From assembly GCF_028389875.1 (NCBI RefSeq), contig NC_084665.1:97693435-97757434 (forward strand): DNA of 64,000 bases, written 5' to 3'. Origin of the DNA: Rhea pennata (taxonomy: Eukaryota; Chordata; Aves; Rheiformes; Rheidae). Position numbers and translations under genes: made by a program. Shown here one piece after another: positions 1 to 15,000 of the stretch; within the stretch, counting starts at the first letter, position 1, and the number at the start of each line of letters is the position of its first letter. Under the pieces are notes generated by a model. The model did not search any database. It was given only the letters and a program-made list of their open reading frames with translations, and was not told the origin of the DNA.

Positions 1-2
1 AC

Positions 3-38
3 CGGAGGACCTGGCAATCCATCTTTTCCATTTATTCC
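3..38 (-). CDS. COL19A1: COL19A1 exon cc (last in window): [12 protein letters not shown]
   Basis: 36 nt, phase 0, four perfect triplets, acceptor TTTTTACAG. Only the GT of the donor is inside the window (AC at 1-2 on the plus strand). It matches GINGKDGIPGAQ in the human chain. The remaining 3' exons lie beyond the left edge. Confidence 0.9.
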
Positions 39-3000
39 CTGTAAAAAAAAACACAATTTTTTTATAGTTATGGATCTGTATCTGTATTTTAAAAATATAA
101 AGGGTAAATGTTTAGTGATGATACCAGTACATATTCTGCAGTTGTGAAGTCAGCAGTTTGTGCGCTTCCAATGTTAAGATACTCAGAAATACTCTTGAGG
201 CATGTCAAACAAAAGAACTTGGGGCCATACTGATCTGCAAGCCTGTTAAGTTTTAACTAAGTACAAAAATACATCTTCTGCAAAACAATGTGCATCAACT
301 TTAATGAACATGCAACTTTAAATGACAAGTATGGACTTTTCTAGTGCTACCTCATCACTACATAATCATTGAAGAGATTCATCTTGTTCTAGATAGTAGC
401 CCTTAACTGATATTGTTTTGCATGGAAACATAACAGGAAGTAAAAGGTAAACAGATAAATAAACTATTTTCTTGCCCTGTATAACCTAAAGATGATTTCA
501 ATGTTTTAGGGGAAATCCAGACCTATTCCCTCAAAACACTATGCTGTTACAGAGACTATGCCTTAATGGCCAGGCCTACTCTTTGGTCTCTAGGACTTGT
601 TACATGGTACAACTTCAACCTACTTGGTTAGTTTTTCTTTTTTTCCAAAAAGAGGGCGGTCTTGTTCATACCACTTATTGGAAACAGTCCCAGACACACA
701 TTATCCCCCAAACTGTAACTGGACATTGCCTCAGAGGGTGCCCACCCTTGTCACTCCCTGACATAAACCACACAAGCAGGCACTGCAGCTCTAAAATTGT
801 ATTAGTGATACGCATTTTACAATGATTTCCTAAATTAGACCAATTTGGTGCAGAGGTTACTGAAATTTTCCTCTTATTTCAAGAGGGAAGCATAAGGTGG
901 GGAGACACTTTAAGAAACTTAAATGGGCTACTTCTCGTGCTTGGCACTGAAACATCAGGCTTAGGGGGATTACTTAGTTCTGCACTACCCAAACTGCTGC
1001 TAAAATATAAACGAGGTTTTTCTGAACTAGCTCACGCAGTGCTACAATACAATACGCTGCTGTCTGCAGTGCTGTCACACTTCAAATGAAGAGGTCAGGT
1101 TAGACCTATCCTAAGGGAATAGTAAATATTCCAGGCACAGTGTTGCATTACCCGTGTACAGAGGAATTAATGAGAGCACCACGAAGCAAACAATTTTCTA
1201 TCTAAACTGAAATTGGGAATGCGTTTTGTTACCCCATCCTTTATAGACTGTGTTGAATGTCTGAATTAACACTGTCTGTCAGAAAAAATACTACAGGATC
1301 CTTCATGTCAACAGGACCCAAAGGACCTTCAAAGGATCTCAGTAACATTAATTATTAAAATATCACAGTACTAGGCCCTCATATAAAAAAGAACTCTTGA
1401 CTGTATGACAAATATGAGCACTATAGCAGTAGAAATTCTTAGAAAGATACCTAGCCTAACACAAAGCTGGATGTAATTTCATTTCTTTTGTAACTTCTGA
1501 CAAATTAAGATGCCTGTTTTTGCAGTGAATCTATATATTCAGTATACAGTTGCTTACCGGTTTTCCTTGTGGCCCTTCTGGCCCAGGGAATCCTATATCT
1601 CCTATAGGTCCTCTTTCACCCTTAAAAAGAAAAACACACGCAAGTTTTGCATTCAGTGTTTGAAATATTTGTATACTATCATTACTGAACTCAAATTTGC
1701 ACTTACAGGTTCACCTGGCATTCCTGGGGACCCTGGAGATCCAGGCTTTCCCTGCAAAAAGAGAGCACTGAAAATTCAAAATTACTAGAAAATAAAACAT
1801 TAATTTTTCTTAGCTAAAAAATAAGAGAGGACATGTACTTGATTGAAATGCTCACGTTATTGCTCAACAAATGCTTTAAGACAGTAAAAATGTTTTATCT
1901 TTTTTTTTTTTATAAAGCAGCTTACATGTTCATGATGTTATTCTGGCTTATGTGCAGAAATTAATTTAGCCACTTGGTCTCTTTATTTCTGAACAACGAG
2001 ATAATGTTTTCATGGAAATTTCTTTTACAGCCTCATGATTTCCTTCCTCAGGAACTTCCTGATCCCGACAAATTTTAAAGAGGTTTTATTACTGACTTGA
2101 TGTCTTTTGTAAATTTTTTTCAAGTTCTTTTTTTGGCCAGTTTTACTGTGGTTTTAACCCCCACCTGCCAGAGTTGATAATCCTTTCTAGTCTCATCATT
2201 TAGATAATGCCTTCAGATGGCTTCAGTTTTTTGAAAGATACCTTCTTGCTTTTAGCAAATTTGCTTACCCTGTTATTCCTTGCAGGCGTCATGGATTAAA
2301 AATCTACTGAACACAAAAAACTGTGGACAGCCCATCAAGAAAGACTTGAAAAATGAGCAGAAAAAGGTTGGGCATGCTCATGGTGGATTTTAGCTCTTGC
2401 TGCTTCCGGAAGGAGGTAGGGTCTAAGTGCATTACAGTTGCTATTACACCATTTCTTTGACTACCACGTTATCCTATCTAGGCCTTGACATGCATATATT
2501 AGCAGTGGATATAGCACCCTGCTCTTCTAACTGTATGTAGCTTGAAGAAGATAAAGGATAATTCATGTTGGAAGGGACCTCAGGAGGTCCTCTGGTCAAA
2601 ACTCCTTCTCCAAGCAGGGTCAGCAACAATCAGAACAGGTTATTCAGCATCAGAAAAGCATCTATAACTTTGAATCTGTATTCCCTGCAAATACCCTTGG
2701 AACAGATCCTGAACTGATTAAGCGAGGAAACTAACACATCAACACTAGTGACAACTTCAGGAATGACAGGACTGAGGATTCATGTGGAGGAAGGAGGTGT
2801 TTGCAGTAATTCTCACAGCCTCTCAGTCCGAGCTTTTCTGATCACAGAATCACAGAATGGTTGAGGTTGGAAGGGACCTCTGGAGATCATCTAGTCCACC
2901 CCTCTGCTCAAGCACGGTCACCTAGTGCATATTCCACAGGATTGTGTCCAGGTGGGTTTTGAATATCTTCAGAGAAGGAGACTCCACCACCTCTCTGGGC

Positions 3001-6000
3001 AACCTGTGCCAGTGCTCTGTCACTCTCACAGTAAGGAAGTCTTCCCATATATTGAGGTGGAAACTCCTGTGCTTCAGTTTGTGCCCATTGTCTCTTATCC
3101 TGATAATCCCACTGAGCAAAAAGCCAAAGCTAGAATGAGACATTTATACCTCCAAATGGGGAAAACATTCTCTATTGAATCTAAGAAATAATGCCAGGCA
3201 GGCAACAAAAATTCTCTTCCAGTAAATGTATGGATACATTTCCAAAACTCTTCTCAGCCTACTAAAAAGTAATGTCTCTCATAAATCTATTAACTTGTTA
3301 ATTAAAACTGCTTAGCATAAAATGTTAAAAGAAATAATTTATTTTGGTGGATTTCGTTTGAGTTAGACCCAAGCAATAGAACACTTTGCATCAGTGATGA
3401 AAGGAACTCATTAAATATTTTGTATACAGCTAGAATAGAGAGCAATACTTCAAACAACAGTAAGACTTGAAACATATCCAGTGGGAAATATACAGGGAAA
3501 GAACAATTCTGATCACCCTAACTGGCTACTGCATTATTGATTCACAGCATGCAGCACATTTCAGAACATCAAACTTCAATACTCTTACATGAGCTACAAA
3601 ACTCAGAAAACTTTTATTTTTCCTTAAAATGTGTACTTTTTATTTGTTTTAGGAGATCTTAACTAGATTAAGCTATTTAAGTCCAATGTTCTCTCTTGGA
3701 ACTCGCAGTAAATATACTGAATCAGTGGCAAATGGAAATGGAGTGCATAGATGCATATTTCTCTTTATTTCATGAAGCACATCTTTATAATTTAAAAACT
3801 GCTCCTGAATGGATTGGTAGCTGCCCAAATTTAATAATAAATGTATTTGCATATAAATAACTCCATATTACCTCCTGAAAAATGGATGAACTTTTTTTAG
3901 TAAACTGTGAATGCAATCTAAAGAAAAGTTGTCTTTGTTTCCTTTAGGAACATGAATGAATAATTATAATTTCAATTTATCATTAGCTACATTTACTTTC
4001 ACCTACAACAAAGTTTCTAGATGACTTTCAGAAACTTCTAATATCACATATAAATAGCTGGCAGAAACATTCCCCAATGAAAATGTTTGATTGACTTGAT
4101 ATGCAGATCATATGGATTGCTATATCTAAAATTTATAAAATTTCTTTATGATAGAAGGATGCTCAGAGGTTTGGAAATCTCCAGGAATACTGTAAATGAC
4201 TTTATAATTTGTCTTTATTAAACTGTGGCAATGAGAAGAATCTCATATGCTTCCTTAGCTGAGTATATGCAGCTTTATATTCAAGCTTTATCATGTATTC
4301 AGACCATTTCCTCCTGTCATTTTAATAGTAATACGAACCCTCAGTAGTATTAAAATTTTAATCTCTTCAGGGAAAACATATAATTTCCGTACCTGCCTAT
4401 TAAGCAAGAGCCAAATACTGGCATTCCACAAATTAACAATACAGCTGAGCTCCTTGCCTGATTTTTTTTTCAGCTTTCCCTAATAAACATTTTTCTTTAA
4501 TACAGGTACATACCGGTGTCCCTGCTATTCCTGGTGTGCCAGAGGGTCCACGGTCACCCTAAAGAAAAAATAAATCTATCCTTAAATGGTAATACTCAGA
4601 AAAGGAGTTGTTCATAGATCCCAATTAAAACTTGAGAAACGATTATTTAGTGAACTGAAAATGAGGACAAACCAGGCTCTGCTAGATGATAATATTTAGC
4701 TCTACCATTGACTCATTTTACAGACTTGAGCAATTAACTTAGCTTTGTTTAGGTTCCCTTGTATAATGCCATAATTTCCATGCTATACCTTACACTCAGT
4801 TTGAAGCTTTACTTGAAAAGCGATGGAAAACCCCTCTAAGTAATTATTATTTGTAGTCATGACAGTGGCCAAAATTAACACAGGGTAATTCACTATCACA
4901 GCAGGATGCATATATAAAGATTTACCTTTTAAAGAAATTACTGCCTCCCTACTACCCAGTGATCCATTTTCTACAGGTTATCATCCCTGAGGACTAGGAA
5001 GTAGAAGGGAATGTTTGTTTGTGCCATGGTCATTTCAGGGCAAAGTTCCTCTCTTTAGCATATGGCCCATCTTCATCTACACTCCAAGCTAACAAAATGG
5101 ATTTTCTGCAAAAGCTGATGAGACATGAGAACAAATTCATCTTTCTCTCTTACAAAGACTACATACCAATCAATCTTACTGGAGTGGTAAAACCCTTCAG
5201 CTAGATTTACCCTAACTAGCTGCTGATATGTATTGGTCTGCAATGCCACTGCTAGTGTAGTGTTGGTTAAGAAAGTGGAAAAAAAACAGGCTCCTACTTG
5301 ATATAATTATGTCAGAAAAAGCCCTGACACAGGTAATACCATGCTAACAGGAGAATATTATCATGAGATGAGTTTGTTACCTGGAGCTATGTTTTGCAAA
5401 AGCTCTGGCAACAAAGCTGCAGCAAAGTTCTTTCACGTAGAAGAGCCTGAGGAGATTTTTGGGTTCTGTTCTTGACTCTTACATTGATTTGTCTCATTCT
5501 CATAATTTCTTTCAGGTAATACAATGATAATGATGGTAATTAGTAACACTTATCCACATTCTGCAAAGTATAGATGTTTGACATTGATTGTCTATACAGA
5601 GTTTTGAGATCCTCAGATCAAACACGTAACGTGCACAGGGCAAAGCATCAGCAATATGTAGCAATAACTTCTCAAAAGCTTTTGAAGAAACGATGCAGTG
5701 CAAGATAGTGCAAGACAAATGAATTCAAGTTTTGTTTTGCTTTTTCATTTGAGATTTTCAGACCTCATGACATCAACAAGGAGACAGAAGCTGCAGTAAT
5801 TGAAGTGTCTACCTTAGTACATGTTCAAGATCTTGTTGTGTATCATGTTTGTGATAGAACTGCTCTGTCATGTGGCAAACCTGATGATCTCAGCAGAACC
5901 AGCTCTGAGTCACATAACCTGGATGTGGCAGAGCATCTGGAAGCTGGCAGTCAGTTTCTAGGCTAGGAATGACCTCAGCTACTCTCTGCAAGCTATTGGA

Positions 6001-9000
6001 GAGAGATCTCTAATTTGCTTATCAGACCAAAGGGGCTTGTTAATGAAAAAATGCCCCATTTTATTCACTGTCACACATGTACCCAGGTAATAAAGCTAAG
6101 CAGGCCATACCACCAAACCAAACAAGGGAAGACCTTTTGTCCAGAGGGAGAAGCTTGCTTACAGGCCACAGTTTGACTTCTAAAGACTATGAAAAGCCAC
6201 TTAATACAAATTACCTCTCAACGAGTCTGTACAGCTTTAGAAAAATTGAGTACTGAGTATACTTAGCAGGGAATACTAGCTTGATCAGTGCTGTCTGTGC
6301 CTGTGACTTTTCTGCAGCCAGAACTTGTGGTTCATGGTGGTTTCATTAGATGACAGCTGCATCAGGGAAGCCAGCTTAAGAAATTCCCAGCAGCTCCCTT
6401 GCAGCTTCTTTTTCTTTTGAGGATTATTCTTATCCCTGGTCTTGGCAGCAAGGTGGTTCACAGCACAGCCTTGCAAACCACTGTGTCGGCACAGATGAGG
6501 GAAGCTAAACTTGACTCTGAGCTCACAAACTTCTTATGCCAGCTCCACTGCTTAAGTTAATGTATTACCAAAAGGCAGCTTCTCTGTGGAAGACAACCTT
6601 CTGCCACACAGACATACCTAAGAGCTCTGAAGAAAAAAACAGCATCCACTATACTCTTGGGACTGGCAGGAAGACACTGGGATTATGTTCATTTATTTGA
6701 ACTACAGGTGTGGAATTTTGCCTAAATTTAGTTCAGGATGTTTTTACTTTGGGAAAGGGCCAAAGTACACTAACACTTAGCCTGTTTATACAACCTGCTC
6801 TACTCCTTATCCCCTTTATTTAACTCTTATCCCCCTCCAATCCTGCCTCAGTTAGATCTGCAATATCTCCCTGTGTTTGTTCATTTTGAAATTAGACTAC
6901 TCCTTAATTAATTGTAAATTGTAGTCTTCCAGTGCAACAGTCATCCCATAAGCATCTAGACATTTAGACACCTACATTTGATCTTGCCACATCACACTCT
7001 CTACACAAGCAGGAGTAATGTGTGCTGATATTAACAGACGGAAACTTTTCATTTGTGTTTTTTTTTTGACAAAACAGTGCTTCAGTAAAACTGACTTTTA
7101 CTTGAGGTTTTTTGCACGAAGACTCGTAATTCATAAAAAGCTGAAGAAATGTTTAATTTTTCAAAAAATATTTTTATTTTTTCCTCTTAAATTTAGAAGA
7201 TTTGGGTAAAATGAAAGCAAAGTGCTTCACTGACAGAAAACATTTTTTGCTTTTTAATTTCTCTGATGATATTTTTTGCTTTGCTATATTTAGAAAAAAT
7301 ATCAAAATCTTGGTATTTTTAGCATTTCATGACAAACTCTACTCTAAATTCACATTAGCTTCAACAACTAATACATGACAGACTGAAAGATGCCACCTGC
7401 ACAAGGAAAAGATCATTTCTGAAATGCAGAGCTGTACTAGAGGGAGAAGCTGGGGATTATGACATGGTTCAAACACCGTACAAGCAGTACACTGTACAAG
7501 AAAAGCAAAACAAAAACAACAGGCCTTTTTTTAAGAAAATGAGCAGCAGTCTGAGAATCAAGACCTTTATCTTTGCCTTCAGATGGAATGGGATGCAATG
7601 CGACAAGAACTGTAGGGGATTAATCTCTCTCTTTCTATACTTTCCTTGATTTTTATACCCATAGTTTTTTTATTTTCTTTTTTTTTAATGGAAGTCTTGC
7701 AGGCACTGTGTCTGGACTAATTCATGTACAAACTTCTCTTCAGATCTGTAGTTATGCCCTAAGTCTTAGAACAGAGCAGACAAACTGCAAGCCTATGACG
7801 ATATTCAAGACAGAACGGGAACTTGTAACCATACTTAGGAACTTACCAAGTATATTCCCTTCTACACAATTAGGAAAAAAAAACACTACAAGACCTACAC
7901 AAAATTTTATCTTGAGTCAGCATGTCATTTAGATCAACATCAAAGCAAAAAAGGAAATGCAGGTAATTATACAATGTTTTTTCACACTGAAATATAAACT
8001 TCAAAAAACATTCCCACATAAGGTTCAAAAACCATTCAGCTGCAGATAGTTGAAAATAAAAAGTCAAGAATTTTCTGTTATGAGCCCTACCTTTTCTCCT
8101 GGGAGTCCTTCTAGTCCTGGTAATCCCATTGGTCCTGGGTCTCCCTGATTTTTTTAAAAATTAAAAAGGTTTGCATGGATTAGAATTTATGTAATCTACA
8201 TGAGAAATGTTGAACAACAAGCAACAGCAGAATATTTGGCTTGAGATATTGCTTAAAAATAGCTAAATAGTTATCTGAGTGATACAGATATTATGCCACG
8301 TTTTAGTGATCTGTGAACTAAATTATTCCTAGATGCATTGTGTGATTATTTTCCGCTTTAATTCTGATTAAGAACATAATCAAGAAGAGTCCACTCCACG
8401 GTTCTTGTTGGCCACGGTCAGCTCTATGCCACCTTCACTCAGTAGAGTAACAGGTTGTGAGCATACGCTGTCAGATGGAGAATTAACATTGTACCAGTTT
8501 GTTTAACTTTCCAGATGCATCATTGCTTCAGAGCAGAACTCTGTTCCTTAAGCAAAGTTTATTCTGCAAGGGACTGCAAGGATCTGTAATTGGAGAGATG
8601 ATGTGCCACCTTCTTGGTGGCTGAATGAACTCCCAAAGTGACTTAGGAAGCTCTGCAGGTGTTTCTCTAAAGTAGTCATTTGTTTCCCTCAGTAGTAGAA
8701 ATAGCTGTTCTTCACTTTGTCTGATGAAAGGGTCATGATTTTGTTTCAAATAAGATTTTCATATTTTTTTTTAGGATTTCTTGATCTTCATCAAGTAAAC
8801 AATTCATCAGAGGATAATGGGGAACATAATATAGTCTGAGTGGGCATAATTTTCTTCCCAAGATATCTCAATTTCTACTGCTATTATCAGCAAACTATGT
8901 TTTCAGCTCTTCCAGCTGACATTTGGGACCCAGTCTGATTCAATCATACTGTCTGCAGCATAAAACAAGTCTGCTGGACACAATTCTAACACACTGACTA

Positions 9001-12000
9001 TGAAGGAGTAGTACTTGTTTTACTGCCTTTCAGTGTTATAATCCTGTAATTTTCATTATGCAGGTAAGTGATATTTCTTGGGCTTAAAAAAGGAGAAAAA
9101 CATGAATATAGTGAAAGATTTAACTGCCGTGAGAGTATATATCCAATTTTTAAAACAATACCCATTTAAAATGATATTTTATGCTATCATACTTTTTTGC
9201 TATACCAAGAATACACAGTTTTTACCAATATCTTCTGTGTAATTTTATGGATGTAAATCAAGAAGCAGTACATGTGAATCACAATTTTGCCACCTTCAAG
9301 GCTAGAAATTGCAGTGGTACATCATAACCTAACAACCAGTATAGTCTCTCTATCAGGAATGCAGGAAACATCATTTGTCTAAGACTCTGGGTAAAATGTG
9401 TTCACAGTCAGGATTTGGATTTATATTCTGCTGGTGACTAGCTCTATGCTAGACTATGCAGCTACCCGCGATTCTTCCACTAGTTGTCCTTGCCTTCCTC
9501 ATAATTTTGACAGAAAGGTCATGTGCAAAGAACACAATGTAATGCTCAAGGGAGAAAATACCAAGAAGTTAAACAGATCTGTCTTACTCTGTTTTTGTTC
9601 TCTTCGGTATCAGTGAGACACTATTGAGCAACCTCTCTACTCAGCTGAAAGCAGTTTGCCACTCACTCAGCAGTCTTTGAATGTCACACTGCATAGCTGA
9701 AAGGTATAGCAGCTCCCACCATCACTGTCATCTTGCTCCCTGGGAGCAATGTGATCATACTCCAATCACCTGTCATACCATTTCCAATGAAATCATGTGA
9801 AAACAACTTCTGGTTGCTACTTGCTAGTATGACATAGCACATTGTCTCTTTAGCAATTTCAAATTTAATTTTGAGTGAAGTCCAGAAGGTCTTAAAGCAT
9901 TCTGCATCTCTATTACCTATAGGGCTGTACCAAGTAAAGTTTTATCTCCTGCAGTAAAAATTATTTATTCTTAAATATCTCAAGGGACAGCTCAGCAGAG
10001 AAAAATCCACAAGCAGTTAATACTGTGTTCAATCATTCACTATATTATCACCCCAGAACTATTTACTAGAAGTTGAAAATTTCTCAAGCCTGTCAGTAAA
10101 AAAGGCTTTTTCAGATGTACTGATTCTGCAGAAGCAAGATACCTGCTAAAAACAGTAATAATCTTCCACTCTTGTCGCTAGGATCATATACTGAACAATT
10201 TGGGAAATCTCTGGAATAACCAAAAAATACATACCACTGCACCAGGATCTCCTTTTGGACCCTGCGAAGAACATGAGAAGCAGAAATGAATTAAAAAAAG
10301 GAACAGCATTACACAATTAACATGGTATTTTCTGTATTAGTGCGTTATATATACACATTGGTAATGCAGTGCATTCAGAATCAGCATTACCGGCCCTCCC
10401 AGTTAGTTAATTCTGTGTACAATTTTATTAGTATGTGGTTTTGATGTTCCAAAATACAGAGAAAGACAGTTCTGTGGTCTAGTCTGAGTCTGCAACTAAA
10501 AGCTGGACATGAAGTAAGGACAAAGTCCTCACCGATAGCTACAACAGTTGCCAAACTGATGATACAGTAGAACTACGACTCTGACAGGAAGGAGGACCTA
10601 AAGAAGTGCACAGCATCTCCGGGTCCACAGAAACAAAGCACAGAGTGTGCAGCTGCGGGCCGGTGTAGCACAGTCTGTTGCCTGGAAAGACACCAGCTCT
10701 GTATTACAGTCTTTGTTTCACACATCATTCTGCACTGTAGCTACCTGCAGTGCATCAGTGACAGAACGGAGATCAGAATTCATGGGTTTCTCCTTCCAGC
10801 ACCAAACATAATCCATTGAAAAACTATACCATCAGTAACTATATAGGACATACTATACATTTTAAGATACTCTCATTAAAAAGTCCAATAACAAATCACG
10901 CCCAATTTTGCAGACTTACTAGTCAGCATAGCTTTGGGATGAAATACTTAAAATAAGTCATTCTCTCAGAACAGGCTAAAATGCCTGATAAGCAGAGAAA
11001 AACACGTCGTTTAGTATTTACCATGTAACAATCATATCTTGATTTACAACTTTGCTATCTTTCAAATATAAAATCAAACACAATGACACTCATGAAAACT
11101 GCATGCAATTAATCAACCCCTCTGTTAATATTTTAATTAACTACTACAAATTGCATTTCTATGAAATACTTACTGGAGGTCCTGGTGGACCCGGATAACT
11201 AGCAACACTCACGCCACCCTGCAACAGCAAGTTTAGAAGTTGAGTTGAGCCGAAATTAAATGCTTATTGAAACAAAAAGAAGACATGAGATACCTGTAGT
11301 TTGTATAAGCTGCTCATTCCATTTCTTTCATTTTGAGGCACACCCTTTAAAACACAAAAACCAAGTAAGTATCACAACTATGAGCTAGGGAGGTCGAACT
11401 CTTGCCTTATGTAAATCTCAGCAAAGCGAGTAAGACATTTCTGTAAGAATATAAGATATATATCAATACAGCGTGGGACTTTTTTTAACATATAAAACCA
11501 GTAACTTGAAAATCTTTAACAAACAATACTTACAAATTCTTATATAAATATATACGAGTGACTGGCCAAATGATACAAGTGAGGAAGGTACTGTGCATTT
11601 TATTTTCACATATGCTAAATATGGATTTATGCTAAATGGAAAACTCAAAAGCATCTAAACTTAAGCTTTAAGTGCTTTTAGAAAACTGAGGCTTGAACTG
11701 TAACCCTGAATAAATGCTCCAGTTTGACAGATGATGCAGTAAGAAATTCAGAATAAAATTGACTTGTTCATAAAAACATTGATTCATTCATAAAATTCAG
11801 TGGCTGAATTGCCATCTTATGTCAGGCCTGATGACTTCCAAAATACAAAAAGCTCAAATACTAAGTGCATTCAGTTTATCTTGTTCTGAAAGATACTTAG
11901 ATTTTTTTGGACTCTAATCAGTTAATATTCTAAATGGAATTAGTAAATACGGGCATTAGTCATTCTTCTTGTATAAACATTTATAAAACTTACATGTCAC

Positions 12001-15000
12001 AATGACTAACATCAAAACCTAAGCTACAGGCACATTTTTCAACTCAAAAGATTGCAATGTGCTTCCAGCAACAAATGAACTTGACTGAGGTTCTGAAAAC
12101 TTTTAATATTTCAACTCTCATCACATATAATAAAATAATGCAAATTATTAAAGTAAGTTTTATTTTATTTTGCTCTTATTTATTTCATGGATAAATCCTG
12201 AGGGACATAGAAACAGTCACAGCTCTGGTAGTGGAGTTGGTTAGAGACAGAAAAAGGAAACATATCTAATGGTTGATCTTATTCACATATTCACCAGCTC
12301 TTTAAAAGACATCTAACAGATTTCTGAGACAAGGCTTTCCCCACTGTACTTTACTATCACTATAACGTCTTTATCCACATGCCATTTAATTCTATTGTTT
12401 ATTCTACTTTTCACTGATTTGCTAGAAGTCAGACCCACAGGTCTGTATTTTCCTGGATTCCCAGTCGAGCCCTTCTTAAGAACTGGCATCATATTTGCTA
12501 CTTCTCATTCCTCTGGTATGATCACCAATTTAAATTCACACTTGAGTTACTTTAAACTCTTTGATGCATGTCATCTCATCTTAGCTATTCATTATAAATC
12601 TTTTATCAACCTGAAGGTCCTTTCTGCTGACATGTCTGTTTGTGAGAACTCTTCTTATTAATTCTTTGTATAGGAATCTTCTTTATAGTGAACACAAATG
12701 CACATAATTTATTTAGCTTTTTAGGTATGATTTCATCTTTTTGGATTGCTCTATTATACATTGACATCTATTGATCCTGGAGACTGGCAAGCATCTCACC
12801 TCTGCTGTGTATGAAAATTTTTCTCTTACTAGCTTTTATGCCTTTAGCAAGCTGTTCCTCAAATATTTTTCGGCCTGACTTACAACGATTTTACATTGAA
12901 TTCCTGTAGATTACTCTTCTATGTTTTTGTTACCTGGACATGAATTCCAGCTTTTGACGTGTATCTTTTCATTTCTAACAACACTGTTTACCCTGCTTTT
13001 TAATCAATGCAAAATGTTTTGGTTCTTTAAAGTCTTTTTCAATACGTAGCACATATTTTCTTTCAGCATCTAATATTATGTCTTTAAATAATGTTTGAAG
13101 TAATTTTGACCTTTCTTCTAGATTTCTTTTAATTTTACCTCAGTATGCTTCCTCATTTCTCAGTAACTCTTCTTTTTATGATAATTGCTATCAGTTGATT
13201 TTTTTTTTGCCTTTTTCTTTTCTAAAATGCCAAACTGCAGTGCATATACTATTATAGAGTACCTCTTCCCTAGTAACATTTTAGAAGAGATCCTATGCAC
13301 TACTCTGGCTAAATTTTGAGTTGCTTCTCTTATGACTGATAGCTCACTGGGACTGTGTGTGTGTGTGTTGTCACAGTCATTATACCTAAAATGTAACCTC
13401 TGAATCAAATTCCTTCATGACATTTTACATGACAGCATATGAAATCTTCAGTTTTATGCTGTTTCTGCCTTCCCACACTCTCTAATGTCCCTTAACAGGT
13501 CCCAGTCTCTGCTAACATCCTAGTTAGATGACAGCGTAACTCCTCTTCCTCTTTCTTGGGCACAGAAATTCAATTTATAGAGATTCTTTGTTAGCTTTTA
13601 AATTTAACTTGACCTTAGATTTTCTTTAGCAGACAGCATCAGTTGTTCTGTCATTACTATGTAATTTTTACCCTGGTATTATAGTGCCCCTCTCCCTGCT
13701 GTTCTTAAATTATGTTTCTGACATTCTTATTACATCCCCATCCAAAATCAGCTGTTCCTGTAGCCAGTTTCCTGGGAGGAGATACGGACTGAATTTAGAC
13801 TGAATTTACAGAGCTGTTAGGCAAGGACTGAAAAACACAGTCCTCTAGGCTACGTCAGGAAGTGGGTTCGATTTGGGGTAGAAAAGAAAAACTGTCCTAG
13901 AGAAAGGCTAGAAGCAGGCTACAGTTTTGGTTGTAGTAGGAAGAGATCAGAGAGCTTAACCATAGTCAGACTTTAGACTCACAGCTCTCCTTGGAATAAG
14001 ACTGTGGTCAGAGGAGCTCTCTTGCTTATGGTTAGAGATGGCACTTCAAAGGTTGTGATTAGGGTTAGGGATCATAAGACTCTTCAGTTTGGAGTTAATT
14101 TTGTGTTAGGTAGGAGTCCAGTTAATTTGGAGTCCACTGAGCTCCTCCGGCTTTCCCTAGGTTACGTGCCTACAGAGATCCCTGATCCCATTCAAGGGTC
14201 TAATTAACAGTGGTATCCATGGTTATTAAACTAAGTAAAGTAGTAAAGTAAACTTCAACCAAGTTTCGGGGATGGCTTTAGTGACTTGGACTTCCTCAGA
14301 GATGAATGACAAGAAAAAAAAAAGGAATACAGAAACCTTCTGCAGAGAGACATTGTTGCTTTCCACACTATTAATATGTATTACACAGATATTCAATTTT
14401 TGATACAGACTCCAAATCAGGCAATTTTAACATTTGCATTTTACTCATAGAAATATATATCATACAAAACACAAAGCATAATGTCTTACCGGAGGCCCAG
14501 GTGGTCCAGGCTTCCCAGGAGAACCTTCATTACCCTAGTACAGCAAGAGATTCATCCAACTCACTTACAGAAACTGATATTCGGGTCTCATAGCCAAACT
14601 ATGATGACCATTAACAACTAATGATCAAGAAATACAGTCAATATGAGCAGATAAGATCAAGAATGAATTATCGTGCCCAGCTTCTGCTTAATCTTAAGGC
14701 AAATTGTTCATCATTATTCTAGACTAGCTTTTATTTTGCTAGTTTCGTGATGCCTTACATATAGTAACTTCCTTATGACAAACTAGTACTGGTCAGCTGG
14801 GATGCTTTTAGTTCTAGAATACAGCAGAGGCAGAGAAAGAAAGAAAGAGTTGTTGATATCAACTTATATGCAACTGGCAAATGAAAATAAACGTTCATTT
14901 TCATGTTTTGTATACTGTTTTGCTAAACCCAATCGTTGGTTTGTTTATTCACAGGTAAATAACAAAGAATCAGTTTCAGAAGTTCAGTTTATCCAGAAAC

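Larger units (their letters stand above)
1752..4513 (-). other. COL19A1 intron (exons z-aa)
   Basis: 2762 bp. It contains two CR1 fragments (2563-2665 and 2843-3125, annotated separately). The remainder is unremarkable AT-rich sequence. Confidence 0.85.
4559..8090 (-). other. COL19A1 intron (exons y-z)
   Basis: 3532 bp. Two weak SINE-like relics (4690-4795 and 5530-5660) are annotated separately. Nothing else is recognised. The short open frames here look random. Confidence 0.85.

Noticed and set aside
14040..14120. GATTAGGGTTAGGGATC, telomere-like words
   Set aside because: Only about two units, no array; likely chance in a GT-rich stretch.
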